Assembly (NCBI GenBank): GCA_030656145.1
Contig: JAUSOF010000066.1
Coordinates: 1-58,404, forward strand
Direction of reading: 5' to 3'
Length of the DNA stretch: 58,404 bases
Source of the DNA: Pseudomonas sp.
GTDB lineage: Bacteria; Pseudomonadota; Gammaproteobacteria; Pseudomonadales; Pseudomonadaceae
In this document: positions 47,285 through 56,599 of the stretch, in pieces
Layout of the letters: each line of letters starts with the position of its first letter
Numbering within the stretch: position 1 is the stretch's first letter
The notes under the pieces: model-generated
The model's database searches: none
Told to the model about the DNA's origin: nothing
The model's input: the letters and a program-made list of their open reading frames with translations, nothing else
Program-made: the position numbers and the translations under genes

Positions 47285-48451
47285 ATGGATTTCGAACTCA
47301 GCGACGAACAACACCTGCTAGTCGACAGCGCCCGCGCCTTCGCCAGCCGCGAACTGGCGCCGCATGCCGCCGACTGGGACCGCGACCACCACTTCCCGGT
47401 GGACGTGATCAAGCAAGCCGCCGAGCAAGGCTATCTGGCCCTGTACATCAAGGACGAAGACGGCGGCCTGGGCCTGTCACGGCTGTCTGCAGCGCTGATC
47501 TTCGAGCAACTGGCCGCCGGCTGCGTCGCGACCACGGCCTTCCTCACCATCCACAACATGGCAACCTGGATGCTCGCCTCGTTTGCCGACCAGGCGCTGA
47601 AAGACACCTGGCTGGCACGCCTGGTCAGCGGCGAATTGCTCGCTTCCTACTGCCTGACCGAGCCGGATGCCGGCTCCGATGCCGCGCACCTGCGCACCCG
47701 CGCCAGGCGTGAGGGTGACGACTACCTGATCGACGGCAGCAAGTGCTTTATCTCTGGCGCCGGTGCCACCGACGTACTGATCGTCATGGCGCGCACCGGC
47801 GAAGACAGCGGCGCCAAGGGGATTTCCTGCTTCCTGGTACCGGCCGACGCCGAGGGAGTGAAGTACGGGCGCAACGAGCTGAAGATGGGCTGGCGCGCCC
47901 AGCCGACCCGCACCATCACCTTCGAGGACGTGCGCATCCCTGCCGGCAACCGCATCGGCCCCGAGGGCCAGGGTTTCGTCTATGCCATGAAAGGCCTGGA
48001 TGGCGGACGCATCAATATCGCCAGCTGCTCGCTGGGCGCGGCGCAAGCGGCGCTGGAGCAATCGCTGCGCTACGTCGAAGAGCGCAAACAGTTCGGCAAA
48101 CCGCTCAGCGAATTTCAGGCACTGCAGTTCAAGCTGGCCGACATGCTCACCGACCTCACCGCCAGTCGACAGATGGTACGCCTGGCCGCACACAAGCTGG
48201 ACCAGGGCCACGGCGAGGCCAGCCTCTACTGCGCCATGGCCAAACGCTTCGCCACCGATCACTGTTTTACCCTGTGCAACGATGCGCTGCAGCTGCATGG
48301 CGGCTACGGTTATCTAAACGACTACCCGCTGGAGCGCTGGGTGCGCGACAGCCGCGTGCACCAGATTCTCGAAGGCACCAATGAAATCATGCGGGTGATC
48401 ATCGCCCGCCGCCTGCTCGACCAGGGCGGCATGCTTGATCGCTTGCTGTGA
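47285..48451 (+). CDS. Acyl-CoA dehydrogenase, probably isobutyryl-CoA dehydrogenase
   Basis: A 388-residue acyl-CoA dehydrogenase. YCLTEPDAGSDAAHLRTRA binds FAD and substrate, and the C-terminal region has QLHGGYGYLNDYPLERWVRDSRVHQILEGTNEIMRVIIARRLL with the usual catalytic Glu (family landmarks). Position between mmsA and the downstream hydratase and hydrolase points to isobutyryl-CoA oxidation to methacrylyl-CoA in valine breakdown; the exact substrate is inferred. A REP pair separates it from the next gene. Confidence 0.9.
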   Translation: MDFELSDEQHLLVDSARAFASRELAPHAADWDRDHHFPVDVIKQAAEQGYLALYIKDEDGGLGLSRLSAALIFEQLAAGCVATTAFLTIHNMATWMLASFADQALKDTWLARLVSGELLASYCLTEPDAGSDAAHLRTRARREGDDYLIDGSKCFISGAGATDVLIVMARTGEDSGAKGISCFLVPADAEGVKYGRNELKMGWRAQPTRTITFEDVRIPAGNRIGPEGQGFVYAMKGLDGGRINIASCSLGAAQAALEQSLRYVEERKQFGKPLSEFQALQFKLADMLTDLTASRQMVRLAAHKLDQGHGEASLYCAMAKRFATDHCFTLCNDALQLHGGYGYLNDYPLERWVRDSRVHQILEGTNEIMRVIIARRLLDQGGMLDRLL

Positions 48452-48482
48452 ACACCCCGCCCTACATGACAATGAACAACCT

Positions 48483-48534
48483 GTAGGTGCGGGCCATGCC
48501 CGCGATGCATTTCGCGGGCATGGCCCGCTCCTAC
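48483..48534. repeat. REP pair in the valine degradation cluster
   Basis: GTAGGTGCGGGCCATGCCCGC and GCGGGCATGGCCCGCTCCTAC form near-perfect inverted arms, the same REP type as at 30770-30790. It lies between the acyl-CoA dehydrogenase and enoyl-CoA hydratase genes and could separate transcript stability within the cluster. Confidence 0.85.
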
Positions 48535-48556
48535 GAAAGCAGATCCGAGGATTCCT

Positions 48557-49375
48557 ATGAGCCACGCCATCGAACCCTACCACCCAGGTGTATTCGACCT
48601 GACCCACAAGATCACCGTGGAAAAGCACGGCCACACCGCGCTGATCACCATCAATCACCCGCCGGCCAACACCTGGGACCGTGACTCGCTGATCGGCCTC
48701 AAGCAACTGATCGAGCACCTCAACCGCGACGATGACATCTACGCCCTGGTGGTGACCGGCCAGGGCAGCAAGTTCTTCAGCGCCGGTGCCGACCTCAACC
48801 TGTTCGCCGACGGTGACAAGGCCCGTGCCCGTGAAATGGCGCGGCGCTTCGGCGAGGCCTTCGAGGCACTGCGCGACTTTCGTGGGGTGTCGATCGCCGC
48901 GATCAACGGCTACGCCATGGGCGGAGGCCTGGAATGCGCCCTGGCCTGCGACCTGCGTATCGCCGAACGGCAGGCGCAGATGGCCCTGCCGGAAGCCGCC
49001 GTAGGCCTGCTGCCCTGCGCCGGCGGCACCCAACACCTGAGCTGGCTGGTCGGCGAAGGCTGGGCCAAGCGCATGATCCTCTGCGGCGAGCGCATCGACG
49101 CGGAAACTGCCCTGCGCATCGGCCTGGTCGAGCAAGTAGTCGACAGCGGTGAAGCGCGCGGATATGCCCTGCTGCTGGCAGCCAAGGTCGCGCGGCAGAG
49201 TCCGGTGGCCGTGCGCACCATCAAACCGCTGATCCAGGGCGCTCGCGAACGCAGCCCGAGCAGCTGGCTGAGTGAAGAACGCGAGCGCTTCATCGACCTG
49301 TTCGACGCCGACGACACCCGCGAGGGGGTGAACGCCTTCCTGGAAAAGCGTACGCCACAGTGGCGCAATAAATAA
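48557..49375 (+). CDS. Enoyl-CoA hydratase (valine pathway)
   Basis: A 272-residue crotonase-fold protein. The oxyanion-forming motifs SKFFSAGADLNLF and NGYAMGGGLECALACDLRIAERQAQMALPEAAVGLLPCAGGTQ (family landmark) include the conserved Glu residues of hydratases. It probably hydrates methacrylyl-CoA to 3-hydroxyisobutyryl-CoA, given the next gene. The start MSHAIEPYHPGVFDL follows GAGGATTCCT. Confidence 0.9.
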   Translation: MSHAIEPYHPGVFDLTHKITVEKHGHTALITINHPPANTWDRDSLIGLKQLIEHLNRDDDIYALVVTGQGSKFFSAGADLNLFADGDKARAREMARRFGEAFEALRDFRGVSIAAINGYAMGGGLECALACDLRIAERQAQMALPEAAVGLLPCAGGTQHLSWLVGEGWAKRMILCGERIDAETALRIGLVEQVVDSGEARGYALLLAAKVARQSPVAVRTIKPLIQGARERSPSSWLSEERERFIDLFDADDTREGVNAFLEKRTPQWRNK

Positions 49376-49389
49376 GCCCATTCCCCTAG

Positions 49390-49406
49390 GGTGCGCCGTG
49401 CGCACC
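49390..49406. repeat. GGTGCGCCGTGCGCACC palindrome, copy 1
   Basis: A 7-bp perfect inverted repeat around CGT just before the hydrolase gene. The identical sequence in opposite orientation is at 50584-50600; related arms are at 51585-51643. Confidence 0.75.
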
Positions 49407-49419
49407 AGGAACCCGCGAC

Positions 49420-50523
49420 ATGAATGTGATTTTCGAAGAGCACCACAGCCTGCATGGTTTTCGCATCGGCATCGCCAGCCTGAATGCAGAGAAGAGCCTT
49501 AACGCCCTGTCGCTGCCGATGATCGAGGCATTGGATGCCAAGCTCATCGCCTGGGCGGACGACCCGAGCATCGCCTGCGTGCTGCTGCGCGGCAACGGCG
49601 CGAAAGCCTTCTGCGCCGGCGGCGATGTGGTGCAACTGGTGCAGCAATGCCGCGAACATCCCGGCGAAGTGCCGCCCCTGGCGCGACGCTTCTTTGCCGA
49701 TGAATACCGTCTCGACCACCGTATTCATCGCTACCCGAAGCCGCTGATCTGCTGGGCCCACGGCCATGTACTGGGCGGCGGCATGGGCCTGATGCAGGGC
49801 GCCGCTATGCGTATCGTCACCCCGACGAGTCGCCTAGGCATGCCGGAAATCAATATCGGCCTGTACCCGGATGTCGGCGGCAGCTGGTTCCTCAACCGCC
49901 TGCCGGGCAAGCTCGGACTGTTCCTCGGCCTCACCGCCAGCAGCATCAACGCCCGCGATGCCCTGGACCTGGGCTTGGCCGACCGCTTCCTGCTCGACGA
50001 CCAGCAGGACGCCCTGCTCGAAGGGCTGGTGCAACTGAACTGGCTGGAGCAATCACAGCGGCAGCTGCACAGCCTGTTCAAAGCGCTGGAACACGAGGCA
50101 CGCGGCGAACTGCCGGAGGCACAATGGCTGCCGCGACGCGAGCGCATCGACGCGCTGCTCGATCAGGCCGACCTGCCCAGCGCGTGGCGCGCCCTCACCG
50201 CCCTGCACAGCGACAGTGACCTGCTGCTGGCGCGCGCAGCCAAGACCCTGGCGGCCGGCTGCCCACTGAGCGCCCACCTGGTCTGGCAACAGATCATCCG
50301 CGCCCGCCACCTGTCAGTGGCCCAGGTGTTCCAGATGGAATACGCCATGAGCCTGAACTGTTGCCGCCACCCGGAACTCGCCGAAGGGGTGCGCGCGCGC
50401 CTGATCGACAAGGATCAGGCGCCGCGCTGGCATTGGCCGGATGTGGCGAGCATCCCTGCTGAGGTGATCGAAGCGCACTTCACCGCCACATGGGAAGGCG
50501 AGCATCCGCTGGCGGATTTATGA
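49420..50523 (+). CDS. 3-Hydroxyisobutyryl-CoA hydrolase
   Basis: A 367-residue crotonase-family hydrolase, longer than a hydratase as expected. KAFCAGGDVVQLVQQ, CWAHGHVLGGGMGLMQGAAMRIV and MPEINIGLYPDVGGSWFLNRLPGKLGLFLGLT are the HIBCH signatures (family landmarks), followed by a C-terminal helical extension. It releases 3-hydroxyisobutyrate from its CoA ester in valine degradation. It starts MNVIFEEHHSLHGF and lies 44 bp after the hydratase gene. Confidence 0.92.
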   Translation: MNVIFEEHHSLHGFRIGIASLNAEKSLNALSLPMIEALDAKLIAWADDPSIACVLLRGNGAKAFCAGGDVVQLVQQCREHPGEVPPLARRFFADEYRLDHRIHRYPKPLICWAHGHVLGGGMGLMQGAAMRIVTPTSRLGMPEINIGLYPDVGGSWFLNRLPGKLGLFLGLTASSINARDALDLGLADRFLLDDQQDALLEGLVQLNWLEQSQRQLHSLFKALEHEARGELPEAQWLPRRERIDALLDQADLPSAWRALTALHSDSDLLLARAAKTLAAGCPLSAHLVWQQIIRARHLSVAQVFQMEYAMSLNCCRHPELAEGVRARLIDKDQAPRWHWPDVASIPAEVIEAHFTATWEGEHPLADL

Positions 50524-50583
50524 ATGCACACGCGCAGGGTGGGCGGGGCCGCCTAGGCTGCGCGCACCAGAACCCGAAAGCCC

Positions 50584-50600
50584 GGTGCGCACGGCGCACC
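50584..50600. repeat. GGTGCGC palindrome, copy 2
   Basis: GGTGCGCACGGCGCACC is the exact complement of copy 1, 18 bp before the mmsB start and followed by CTAC. The surrounding 50540-50600 contains further related fragments. Confidence 0.75.
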
Positions 50601-50617
50601 CTACAAGGAAAACGACC

Positions 50618-51514
50618 ATGACCCAGATTGCTTTTATCGGCCTCGGCCATATGGGCCTGCCCATGGCCCGTAACCTGCTCAGGGCCGGCTTCACGCTCAA
50701 GGTCTTCGACCTGGTGCAGGCCGCAATGGACGAATTGACCAAGGAAGGCGCGCACGCCGCCGACAGCGCCGCCGATGCGGTGCAGGACGCTGACGTGGTG
50801 ATCAGCATGCTGCCAGCCAGCCGGCATGTCGAAGGCCTGTACCTGGGCGACTCTCTGGGCAATCACGGCCTGTTCAAGATCCTCAAACCCGGCACCCTGA
50901 TTCTGGAGTGTTCGACCATCGCCCCAGAATCCGCGCGCAAGGTGCACAAGGCCGCTGCCGAGCATGGCCTGGAGCTGCTCGACGCCCCGGTTTCCGGCGG
51001 TACTGCCGGCGCCGCCGCTGGCACCCTGACCTTCATGATCGGCGGTCAGGCCAGCACCCTGGAAAAAGCCCGGCCACTGTTCGCCGTCATGGGCAGCAAC
51101 ATCTTCCACGCCGGCCCCGATGGCGCCGGCCAGGTCGCCAAGGTGTGCAACAACCAGGTGCTGGCGGTACAGATGATCGCTACCGCCGAAGCCATGGCCC
51201 TGGGCGTGGCCAACGGCCTGGAGCCAGCGGTGCTGGCCGAGATCATGCGGCAGAGTTCCGGCGGCAACTGGACCCTGGAAAAGTACAATCCCTGGCCCGG
51301 CGTAATGGAAAACGCCCCTGCCAGCAGGGACTACTCGGGCGGCTTTATGGCCGAGCTGATGGCCAAGGACCTCGGCCTGGCCCAGGAAGCCGCACAACAC
51401 AGCGGCAACAGCACGCCGATGGGCGCCCTGGCGTTGCAGCTGTATCGCCTGCTGCTCAAGCAGGGCAAGGGCAAGCAGGACTTTTCGGTGGTCCAGCAGT
51501 TATTCGTCGAGTAA
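50618..51514 (+). CDS. mmsB: 3-Hydroxyisobutyrate dehydrogenase MmsB
   Basis: A 298-residue NAD-dependent dehydrogenase that oxidises 3-hydroxyisobutyrate to methylmalonate semialdehyde, the substrate of MmsA. The Rossmann motif IAFIGLGHMGLPMARNLL begins at residue 4. LLDAPVSGGTAGAAAGTLTFMIGG holds the substrate loop, and NNQVLAVQMIATAEAMAL carries the catalytic Lys region with K-V-C-N-N (family landmarks). The ATG at 50618 follows AAGGAAAACGACC. It is the last gene of the cluster. Confidence 0.95.
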   Translation: MTQIAFIGLGHMGLPMARNLLRAGFTLKVFDLVQAAMDELTKEGAHAADSAADAVQDADVVISMLPASRHVEGLYLGDSLGNHGLFKILKPGTLILECSTIAPESARKVHKAAAEHGLELLDAPVSGGTAGAAAGTLTFMIGGQASTLEKARPLFAVMGSNIFHAGPDGAGQVAKVCNNQVLAVQMIATAEAMALGVANGLEPAVLAEIMRQSSGGNWTLEKYNPWPGVMENAPASRDYSGGFMAELMAKDLGLAQEAAQHSGNSTPMGALALQLYRLLLKQGKGKQDFSVVQQLFVE

Positions 51515-51530
51515 GAGCGCGGCTTTTGTA

Positions 51531-51643
51531 GCCCGGATGCAATCCGGGCAGGAGCAAGCAGGATTTCTCGGCGGTTCAGCAGTCGTAGGGTGCGCCGTGC
51601 ACACCAAGAAAACTCACCAGCGCCCAGGCGCGGCGCACCCTAC
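51531..51643. repeat. Palindromic repeats between mmsB and lapC
   Basis: GCCCGGAT-GCA-ATCCGGGC (51531-51549) is a perfect 8-bp hairpin. GTAGGGTGCGCC (51585) and GGCGCACCCTAC (51632-51643) form inverted arms of the GGTGCGC family. They lie between convergent genes and may serve as bidirectional terminators or mRNA end protectors. Confidence 0.7.
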
Positions 51644-51654
51644 ACCGACGCACC

Positions 51655-53028
51655 CTAGCGCTCGCGCAGCGCCTCGGCACGGGCGCGGATGATCGGCTTG
51701 AGCAGGTAGCTGAGTACGCTTTTCTTGCCGGTGATGATGTCCACCGAGGCGACCATGCCGGGAATGATCAGCAACGGGTGCTCTTCGCTGCCCAGGTGGC
51801 TCTTGTTGGTGCGCAGCTTGATCACGTAGAAGCTGTTGCCATCATCGTCAGTCACGGTATCCGCGCCAATCTGCTCCAGTTCGGCCTTGAGTCCGCCATA
51901 AATGGTGTAGTCATAGGCGGTGAACTTGACCATGGCCTCCTGCCCCGGATGGAGGAAGGCGATATCCTGCGGGCGAATACGCGCCTCCACCAGCAGGTTT
52001 TCGCCCAGCGGCACGATCTCCACCAGGTCGCTGCCCGGCTGAATCACCCCACCGATGGTGTTCACCAGCAGTTGTTTGACGATGCCGCGCACCGGTGAGA
52101 TGACCAGCGTACGGTTGACCCGATCTTCCAGCGCCTTGCCGGTCGACTGGATCTTGCTCAGATCGGTACGCGCCTCATTCAACTGGGTCAGCGCATCGCT
52201 GCGAAAACGCCCGCGGGTTTCGTCGATCTTGCGCTCGACTTCCTTGATCGCGGCCTCGGCGCGCGGCATCGCCAGGGTCGTGGCCTGCAACTGGCCGCGG
52301 CTCTCCACCTCGGCACGCTTCAAGCGCAACACTTCAACCGGCGAGATCGCACCCTCGGCGACCAGCGGCTCGGACATGCGAATTTCCTGGCGAAGCAGTT
52401 CCAGGCTGCTACTGAACTGGCTCTGCTTGGAAGCAAACTCACGCAACTCCTGACGACGCTGGGTCAGTTGTTCTTCCAGTCCGGCGACCTCGTCAGCCAA
52501 TTGTTGGCGCCGACTGTTGAATAGGTCGATTTCGTTGTCTGCCTGACGCGGCACCTTCTCGCGCACTTCTTCGGCCACTAGCAATTCGCGATCCTGGACT
52601 TCTGCACTCAGGCGCTCGACCCGCAGCAGCAAGGCCAGACGATCCGCCTCAGTTTCGCCGACGTTGGACGCAAAACGGGTGTCATCCAGGCGCAGCAGCG
52701 GATCGCCGACATTGACGATCTGGCCCTCACGGACGAACAGCTCGGAAACGATACCGCCTTCCAGGTTCTGGATTTTCTGCAGCCGCGAGAAAGGAATCGC
52801 CTTGCCATCGCCACGGGTCACCTCGTCGACCACGGCGAAATGCGCCCACAACAAACAGAAGGCGACGAAGGCAATCAAACCCCAGATGGTCAGGCGAATG
52901 ACCCTGGGCGCATCCTCGATCAACGCCTTGCTGACTTCCGGCAGCGGCTCGTCGCCCATACCGTCGTGGCTGCCGAAATACGCAGCAACGGCCTGACGCA
53001 GGCTCTTCTCAGGCGGCTTAACTGACAC
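51655..53028 (-). CDS. lapC: Type I secretion membrane fusion protein LapC (HlyD family)
   Basis: A 457-residue HlyD-type adaptor. One membrane segment (about residues 42-62, IWGLIAFVAFCLLWAHFAVV) is followed by a lipoyl-like half (GDGKAIPFSRLQKIQNLEGGIVSELFVREGQIVNVGDPLLRLDD), a long coiled coil (about residues 130-290) and the C-terminal beta domain (VEARIRPQDIAFLHPGQEAMVKF; landmarks). It bridges LapB and the outer-membrane channel for adhesin export. A GTG start at 53026-53028 overlaps lapB by 11 bp. Confidence 0.93.
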   Translation of the reverse strand: MSVKPPEKSLRQAVAAYFGSHDGMGDEPLPEVSKALIEDAPRVIRLTIWGLIAFVAFCLLWAHFAVVDEVTRGDGKAIPFSRLQKIQNLEGGIVSELFVREGQIVNVGDPLLRLDDTRFASNVGETEADRLALLLRVERLSAEVQDRELLVAEEVREKVPRQADNEIDLFNSRRQQLADEVAGLEEQLTQRRQELREFASKQSQFSSSLELLRQEIRMSEPLVAEGAISPVEVLRLKRAEVESRGQLQATTLAMPRAEAAIKEVERKIDETRGRFRSDALTQLNEARTDLSKIQSTGKALEDRVNRTLVISPVRGIVKQLLVNTIGGVIQPGSDLVEIVPLGENLLVEARIRPQDIAFLHPGQEAMVKFTAYDYTIYGGLKAELEQIGADTVTDDDGNSFYVIKLRTNKSHLGSEEHPLLIIPGMVASVDIITGKKSVLSYLLKPIIRARAEALRER

Positions 53029-55174
53029 TGATCTGCCCCTTCTTCAGCGCTTCCATCACGCTACCTTTTGGCCCGTCGGCGATGATCTGCCCGCGATCGA
53101 CGATGATCAGCCGGTCTACCAGACTGAGCATCGAGGCACGATGGGTAACCAGCAGCAGGGTCTTGCTGCCGATAACAGCAGCCAAACGCTGCTTGAGACG
53201 CTCTTCACCGGTGTTGTCCATGGCGCTGGTCGGCTCGTCGAACAGCAGGATTTGCGGGTCGAGCAGCAGCGCCCGCGCCAAAGCCACGTTCTGCCGCTGC
53301 CCCCCGGAAAGATTCTGTCCACGCTCGCCGACCTGCAGCTCGTAGCCCTTGGGATGCAGGCGCACGAACTCATGCACCCCAGCCAACTCGGATGCCTGCA
53401 AGACCAGTTCATCCTCCACGTAGCGCGCCCCAACGGCCAGGTTGTCACGCAGGGTGCCGGAAAACAGCTGGATATCCTGGGGCACGTAACCGATGTTGTG
53501 GCGCAGATCGCTGACATCCAGCTGGCGCACATCGACGCCGTCGACCAACAGGCTGCCGGCATCCGGCTGATACAAGCCAACGATCAGCTTGGCCAGCGAA
53601 CTCTTGCCCGAGCCGCTGCGGCCGATGATGCCGATCTTCTCGCCGGGTCGTACCACCAGGTTGATGTTCTGCAAGGCAGCCTGCTGCTGGTCCGGATAAT
53701 GGAAATCCAGCTGGCGAAACTCAATGGCGCCCTGCAATGCCTGGCGCTTGAGCGGACGCTCCTCTTCCTGACGCTCCTGCGGCAGGGTCATCATCTGGTT
53801 GACCGACTCCAGAGTGACGCGCGCCTGCTGGTAACGGGTCAGCAGGCCGGATAACTGGGTCAGCGGGCCGAGTGCACGGCTGCTGAGCATGTAGCAGGCG
53901 ATCAGGCCACCCATGCTCAACTGGCCGTCGATGATCTGGTAGACACCGAAAACGATGACGATCACGCCGGCCAATTGTTGCAACAGCATGGTCGCATTCA
54001 TCGCCAAGCTGGAGAGCATACGTGCGCGCAACTCCAAGCGACTGAGGGTGCCGATGGTCTGTTCCCACAGATACTGGCGCTCGCTCTCGGCATTATTGAC
54101 CTTGACCGCATCCAGCCCGGCGAGGCTTTCGATCAGACTCGACTGACGCTCAGCTGCCAGCGCCATGGTGCGTTCCATAGTTTCCGCCAGCGGTCGCTGC
54201 AGCGCCCAACCGATCAGAGCGACCAGCGGAAAGGCCAATACCGGAATCCACACCAGGTGGCCACCGATCATGGCGATTACCGCCAGAATCAGCAGGGTGA
54301 ACGGTAGATCGATGACACTGGCCAGGGTCAGCGAGGCAAGAAAGTCGCGCAGACTCTGAAACTCGTGAATGTTCTGCGCGAAACTGCCAACCCGCGCCGG
54401 GCGGTATTTCATGGCCATGCCGACGACGCGCTCGAACAGGGTCGCCGAAATGATCAGGTCGGTTTTCTTGCCGGCCAGATCCAGGCACAGGCCGCGCAGG
54501 GTCTTCAGCAGCAGATCGAACAGGTACACACCACAGATACCGATCGCCAGCACCCAGAGCGTGGCCTCGGCCTGGTTAGGCACCACCCGGTCATACACGT
54601 TCATGACAAACAGCGGCGTGGCCAGGCCAATCAGACTGATCAGGAAACTGGCCGCAATAGCATCTATATAGAGCCAGCGGGAACGTTTGAGGGTGTCGCG
54701 AAACCAGGAAGTGGCCCGCGGAATCAGCTCACCACGATTGAAGTCGAACTTGTGCAGCGGCTGGGCAAAAAACACCTGGCCACTGTAATCCTCTGCCAGC
54801 ACCCGGGCACTGACGAGTACTTCGCCACCCTCGCTCTCGCTGGGCATGATCCGCGCACGCCCTTGCTCGTCCCAACCGAGCAAGACCGCACTACGACCTT
54901 CGCGCAGCAACAACAGCGCAGGCATGGCCAAGGCCGGGATTTTGTCCAAGGCGCGACGCAACCAGCGCCCCTGCAAGCCGGCACGAGCGGCCGCACGGGG
55001 CAGCAACTCGACACTCAGGCGCTGCTCGGGGAGTGGCAGGCCAGCCGTGAGCATGGCGCGGCTGACCGACTTCTGGTGCAAACTGCACAGTGACAGCAGG
55101 CTGTCGAGCAGTGGATCGTCGTAGCGATCACGCGGATCGCTACGGGGCGGGGCCTGGCTGAGGTCTACTGCCAC
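53018..55174 (-). CDS. lapB: Type I secretion ABC transporter LapB
   Basis: A 718-residue ABC exporter. The N-terminal C39-peptidase-like domain (about residues 20-150) lacks the catalytic Cys, as in exporters of RTX-type adhesins. Six membrane segments (about residues 165-440) lead to the ATPase: Walker A GRSGSGKSSL, signature LSGGQRQNVALARALL and Walker B ILLFDEPTSAMD. It exports the large adhesin without cleaving a leader. The GTG start at 55172-55174 is the only near in-frame start after a stop; its ribosome-binding site is weak. Confidence 0.94.
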   Translation of the reverse strand: MAVDLSQAPPRSDPRDRYDDPLLDSLLSLCSLHQKSVSRAMLTAGLPLPEQRLSVELLPRAAARAGLQGRWLRRALDKIPALAMPALLLLREGRSAVLLGWDEQGRARIMPSESEGGEVLVSARVLAEDYSGQVFFAQPLHKFDFNRGELIPRATSWFRDTLKRSRWLYIDAIAASFLISLIGLATPLFVMNVYDRVVPNQAEATLWVLAIGICGVYLFDLLLKTLRGLCLDLAGKKTDLIISATLFERVVGMAMKYRPARVGSFAQNIHEFQSLRDFLASLTLASVIDLPFTLLILAVIAMIGGHLVWIPVLAFPLVALIGWALQRPLAETMERTMALAAERQSSLIESLAGLDAVKVNNAESERQYLWEQTIGTLSRLELRARMLSSLAMNATMLLQQLAGVIVIVFGVYQIIDGQLSMGGLIACYMLSSRALGPLTQLSGLLTRYQQARVTLESVNQMMTLPQERQEEERPLKRQALQGAIEFRQLDFHYPDQQQAALQNINLVVRPGEKIGIIGRSGSGKSSLAKLIVGLYQPDAGSLLVDGVDVRQLDVSDLRHNIGYVPQDIQLFSGTLRDNLAVGARYVEDELVLQASELAGVHEFVRLHPKGYELQVGERGQNLSGGQRQNVALARALLLDPQILLFDEPTSAMDNTGEERLKQRLAAVIGSKTLLLVTHRASMLSLVDRLIIVDRGQIIADGPKGSVMEALKKGQISVS

Positions 55175-55213
55175 AAAAAATCACTCATGTACGGAGAAAG
55201 GCCGCTCTCAGAG

Positions 55214-55255
55214 GCTGTGAAAACATCGAGCGCCTTCGCGAGCGTTTTTCACAGC
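55214..55255. repeat. Stop-proximal palindromic element behind lapE
   Basis: On the minus strand, immediately after the lapE stop, GTGAAAAACGCTCGCG and GCGCTCGATGTTTTCAC form a palindrome, closed by GCTGTGAAAA / TTTTCACAGC outer arms. The same element follows tctE (30842-30888). It lies between lapE and lapB. Confidence 0.7.
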
Positions 55256-56599
55256 TCAGTTCAGACCCGGCAGTGTCACCTTGGCCTTCACCACATCCAG
55301 CGGTGCCGCAGCCATGGGTGCAACTACACCTTGGCTCTGCAGCAGGGAGCCCATGGTCGCCTTGATCCGGTATTGAGTAAACAGTTCCGTGTAGCGCACC
55401 TCTTCAAGGCGACGAGCAGCGGTGAACAGTTCGTTCTCGCTGTCCAGCAGGTCGAGCAAGGTCCGCTCACCTAAACCGAACTGCTTCTGATACGAATCGC
55501 GCACCCGGCTGCTGTAGTCGACATATTGCTGAGCGATTGGCAGTTGCTGACGCGAGTTCTGCAGGGCGTTCCAGGCCAGACCGAGGTCTTCGTTCAATAC
55601 ACGCAACGCATTATTGCGGATATCCATGGCCTGATTCACCTGGTGCGCCTTGGACTGCATGTCGGCCTTGTTGCTACCGCCAGCAAACAGGTTGTAGCGC
55701 ATGCGCAGCATCGCCTGCCATTCATTACTGTGGCCGGACACGCCGTCAATGTTGTTGTCGAGCCCCTGCGACAGCTCGGCATCAATGCGCGGATAAAACG
55801 TCGACTTGGACGCTTCATACTGCTGCTCAGTGGCCTGAACATCGGACTCGGCCGAGCTCAAGAACGGGTTGTTCGCCAGCATTTCCTCACGCGCGGCTTG
55901 CAGGTTTTCCGGCAAACGCCCGGACAACCCTTGCGGCATGGTCAGCTCGCTCGGGTCGCGACCAATCACGCTGTAATAATTAACCTGCGCATCGGCCAGA
56001 TTAGTCTGCTCGGTGATCAGGTTGTTACGCGCTTGTGCCAGACGCGCCTCGGCCTGATCGAGGTCGGCCATACGCCCGACACCGCGTTCGCTGCGCAAGG
56101 AGATCTGATCATAGATGCGCTCGTGACTGCGCAGGTTATCCTCAGCCAGGCGCACCATATCGCGACGCTTGAGCACCTCCAGATAGACCTGCGCCACAGA
56201 CAACGCGGTGCGCTCGGACGTACCCAGCAACTCATACGCACGCGCATTCACGGTAGCCCGCTGGCGCCCGACTTCACTGCTGGTGGCAAAACCGTCAAAC
56301 AGCATCTGCTGCAGACGCAGGCTCGATTCGCTGCGGGTCAGCGTCTCGGTATTGTGCGTGGCGCCACGGGTGCCGGGGCTGTCGGTGCCCTCACGGCCAT
56401 AACCGGCAAGCAAATCGACCTGCGGCAGATAACCACCCCTGGCGGCGTTCATCTGCTCCTCAACCGACAGGCGTGCATTGACCCCCGCCTGGATTTCCGG
56501 ATGCACTTCGATAGCACTCTGCATGGCTTCGTTAAGGGTTTGGCCGTTGGCCGACAGGGAGATCGCCAGAGCGAGGGGAAGCAGGGCTAGAAAACGCAT
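55256..56599 (-). CDS. lapE: TolC-family outer-membrane channel LapE
   Basis: A 447-residue type I secretion outer-membrane protein. A signal peptide (about residues 1-19) precedes two TolC repeats rich in coiled coil (TLNEAMQSAIEVHPEIQAGVNARLSVEEQMNAARGGYLPQVDLLAGYGREGTDSP; landmark), with GERTLLDLLDSENELFTAARRLEEVRYTELFTQYRI near the end. It is the outer-membrane exit of the LapBC exporter. The ATG at 56597-56599 starts the signal peptide. The gene is divergent from the adhesin gene across 321 bp. Confidence 0.92.
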   Translation of the reverse strand: MRFLALLPLALAISLSANGQTLNEAMQSAIEVHPEIQAGVNARLSVEEQMNAARGGYLPQVDLLAGYGREGTDSPGTRGATHNTETLTRSESSLRLQQMLFDGFATSSEVGRQRATVNARAYELLGTSERTALSVAQVYLEVLKRRDMVRLAEDNLRSHERIYDQISLRSERGVGRMADLDQAEARLAQARNNLITEQTNLADAQVNYYSVIGRDPSELTMPQGLSGRLPENLQAAREEMLANNPFLSSAESDVQATEQQYEASKSTFYPRIDAELSQGLDNNIDGVSGHSNEWQAMLRMRYNLFAGGSNKADMQSKAHQVNQAMDIRNNALRVLNEDLGLAWNALQNSRQQLPIAQQYVDYSSRVRDSYQKQFGLGERTLLDLLDSENELFTAARRLEEVRYTELFTQYRIKATMGSLLQSQGVVAPMAAAPLDVVKAKVTLPGLN

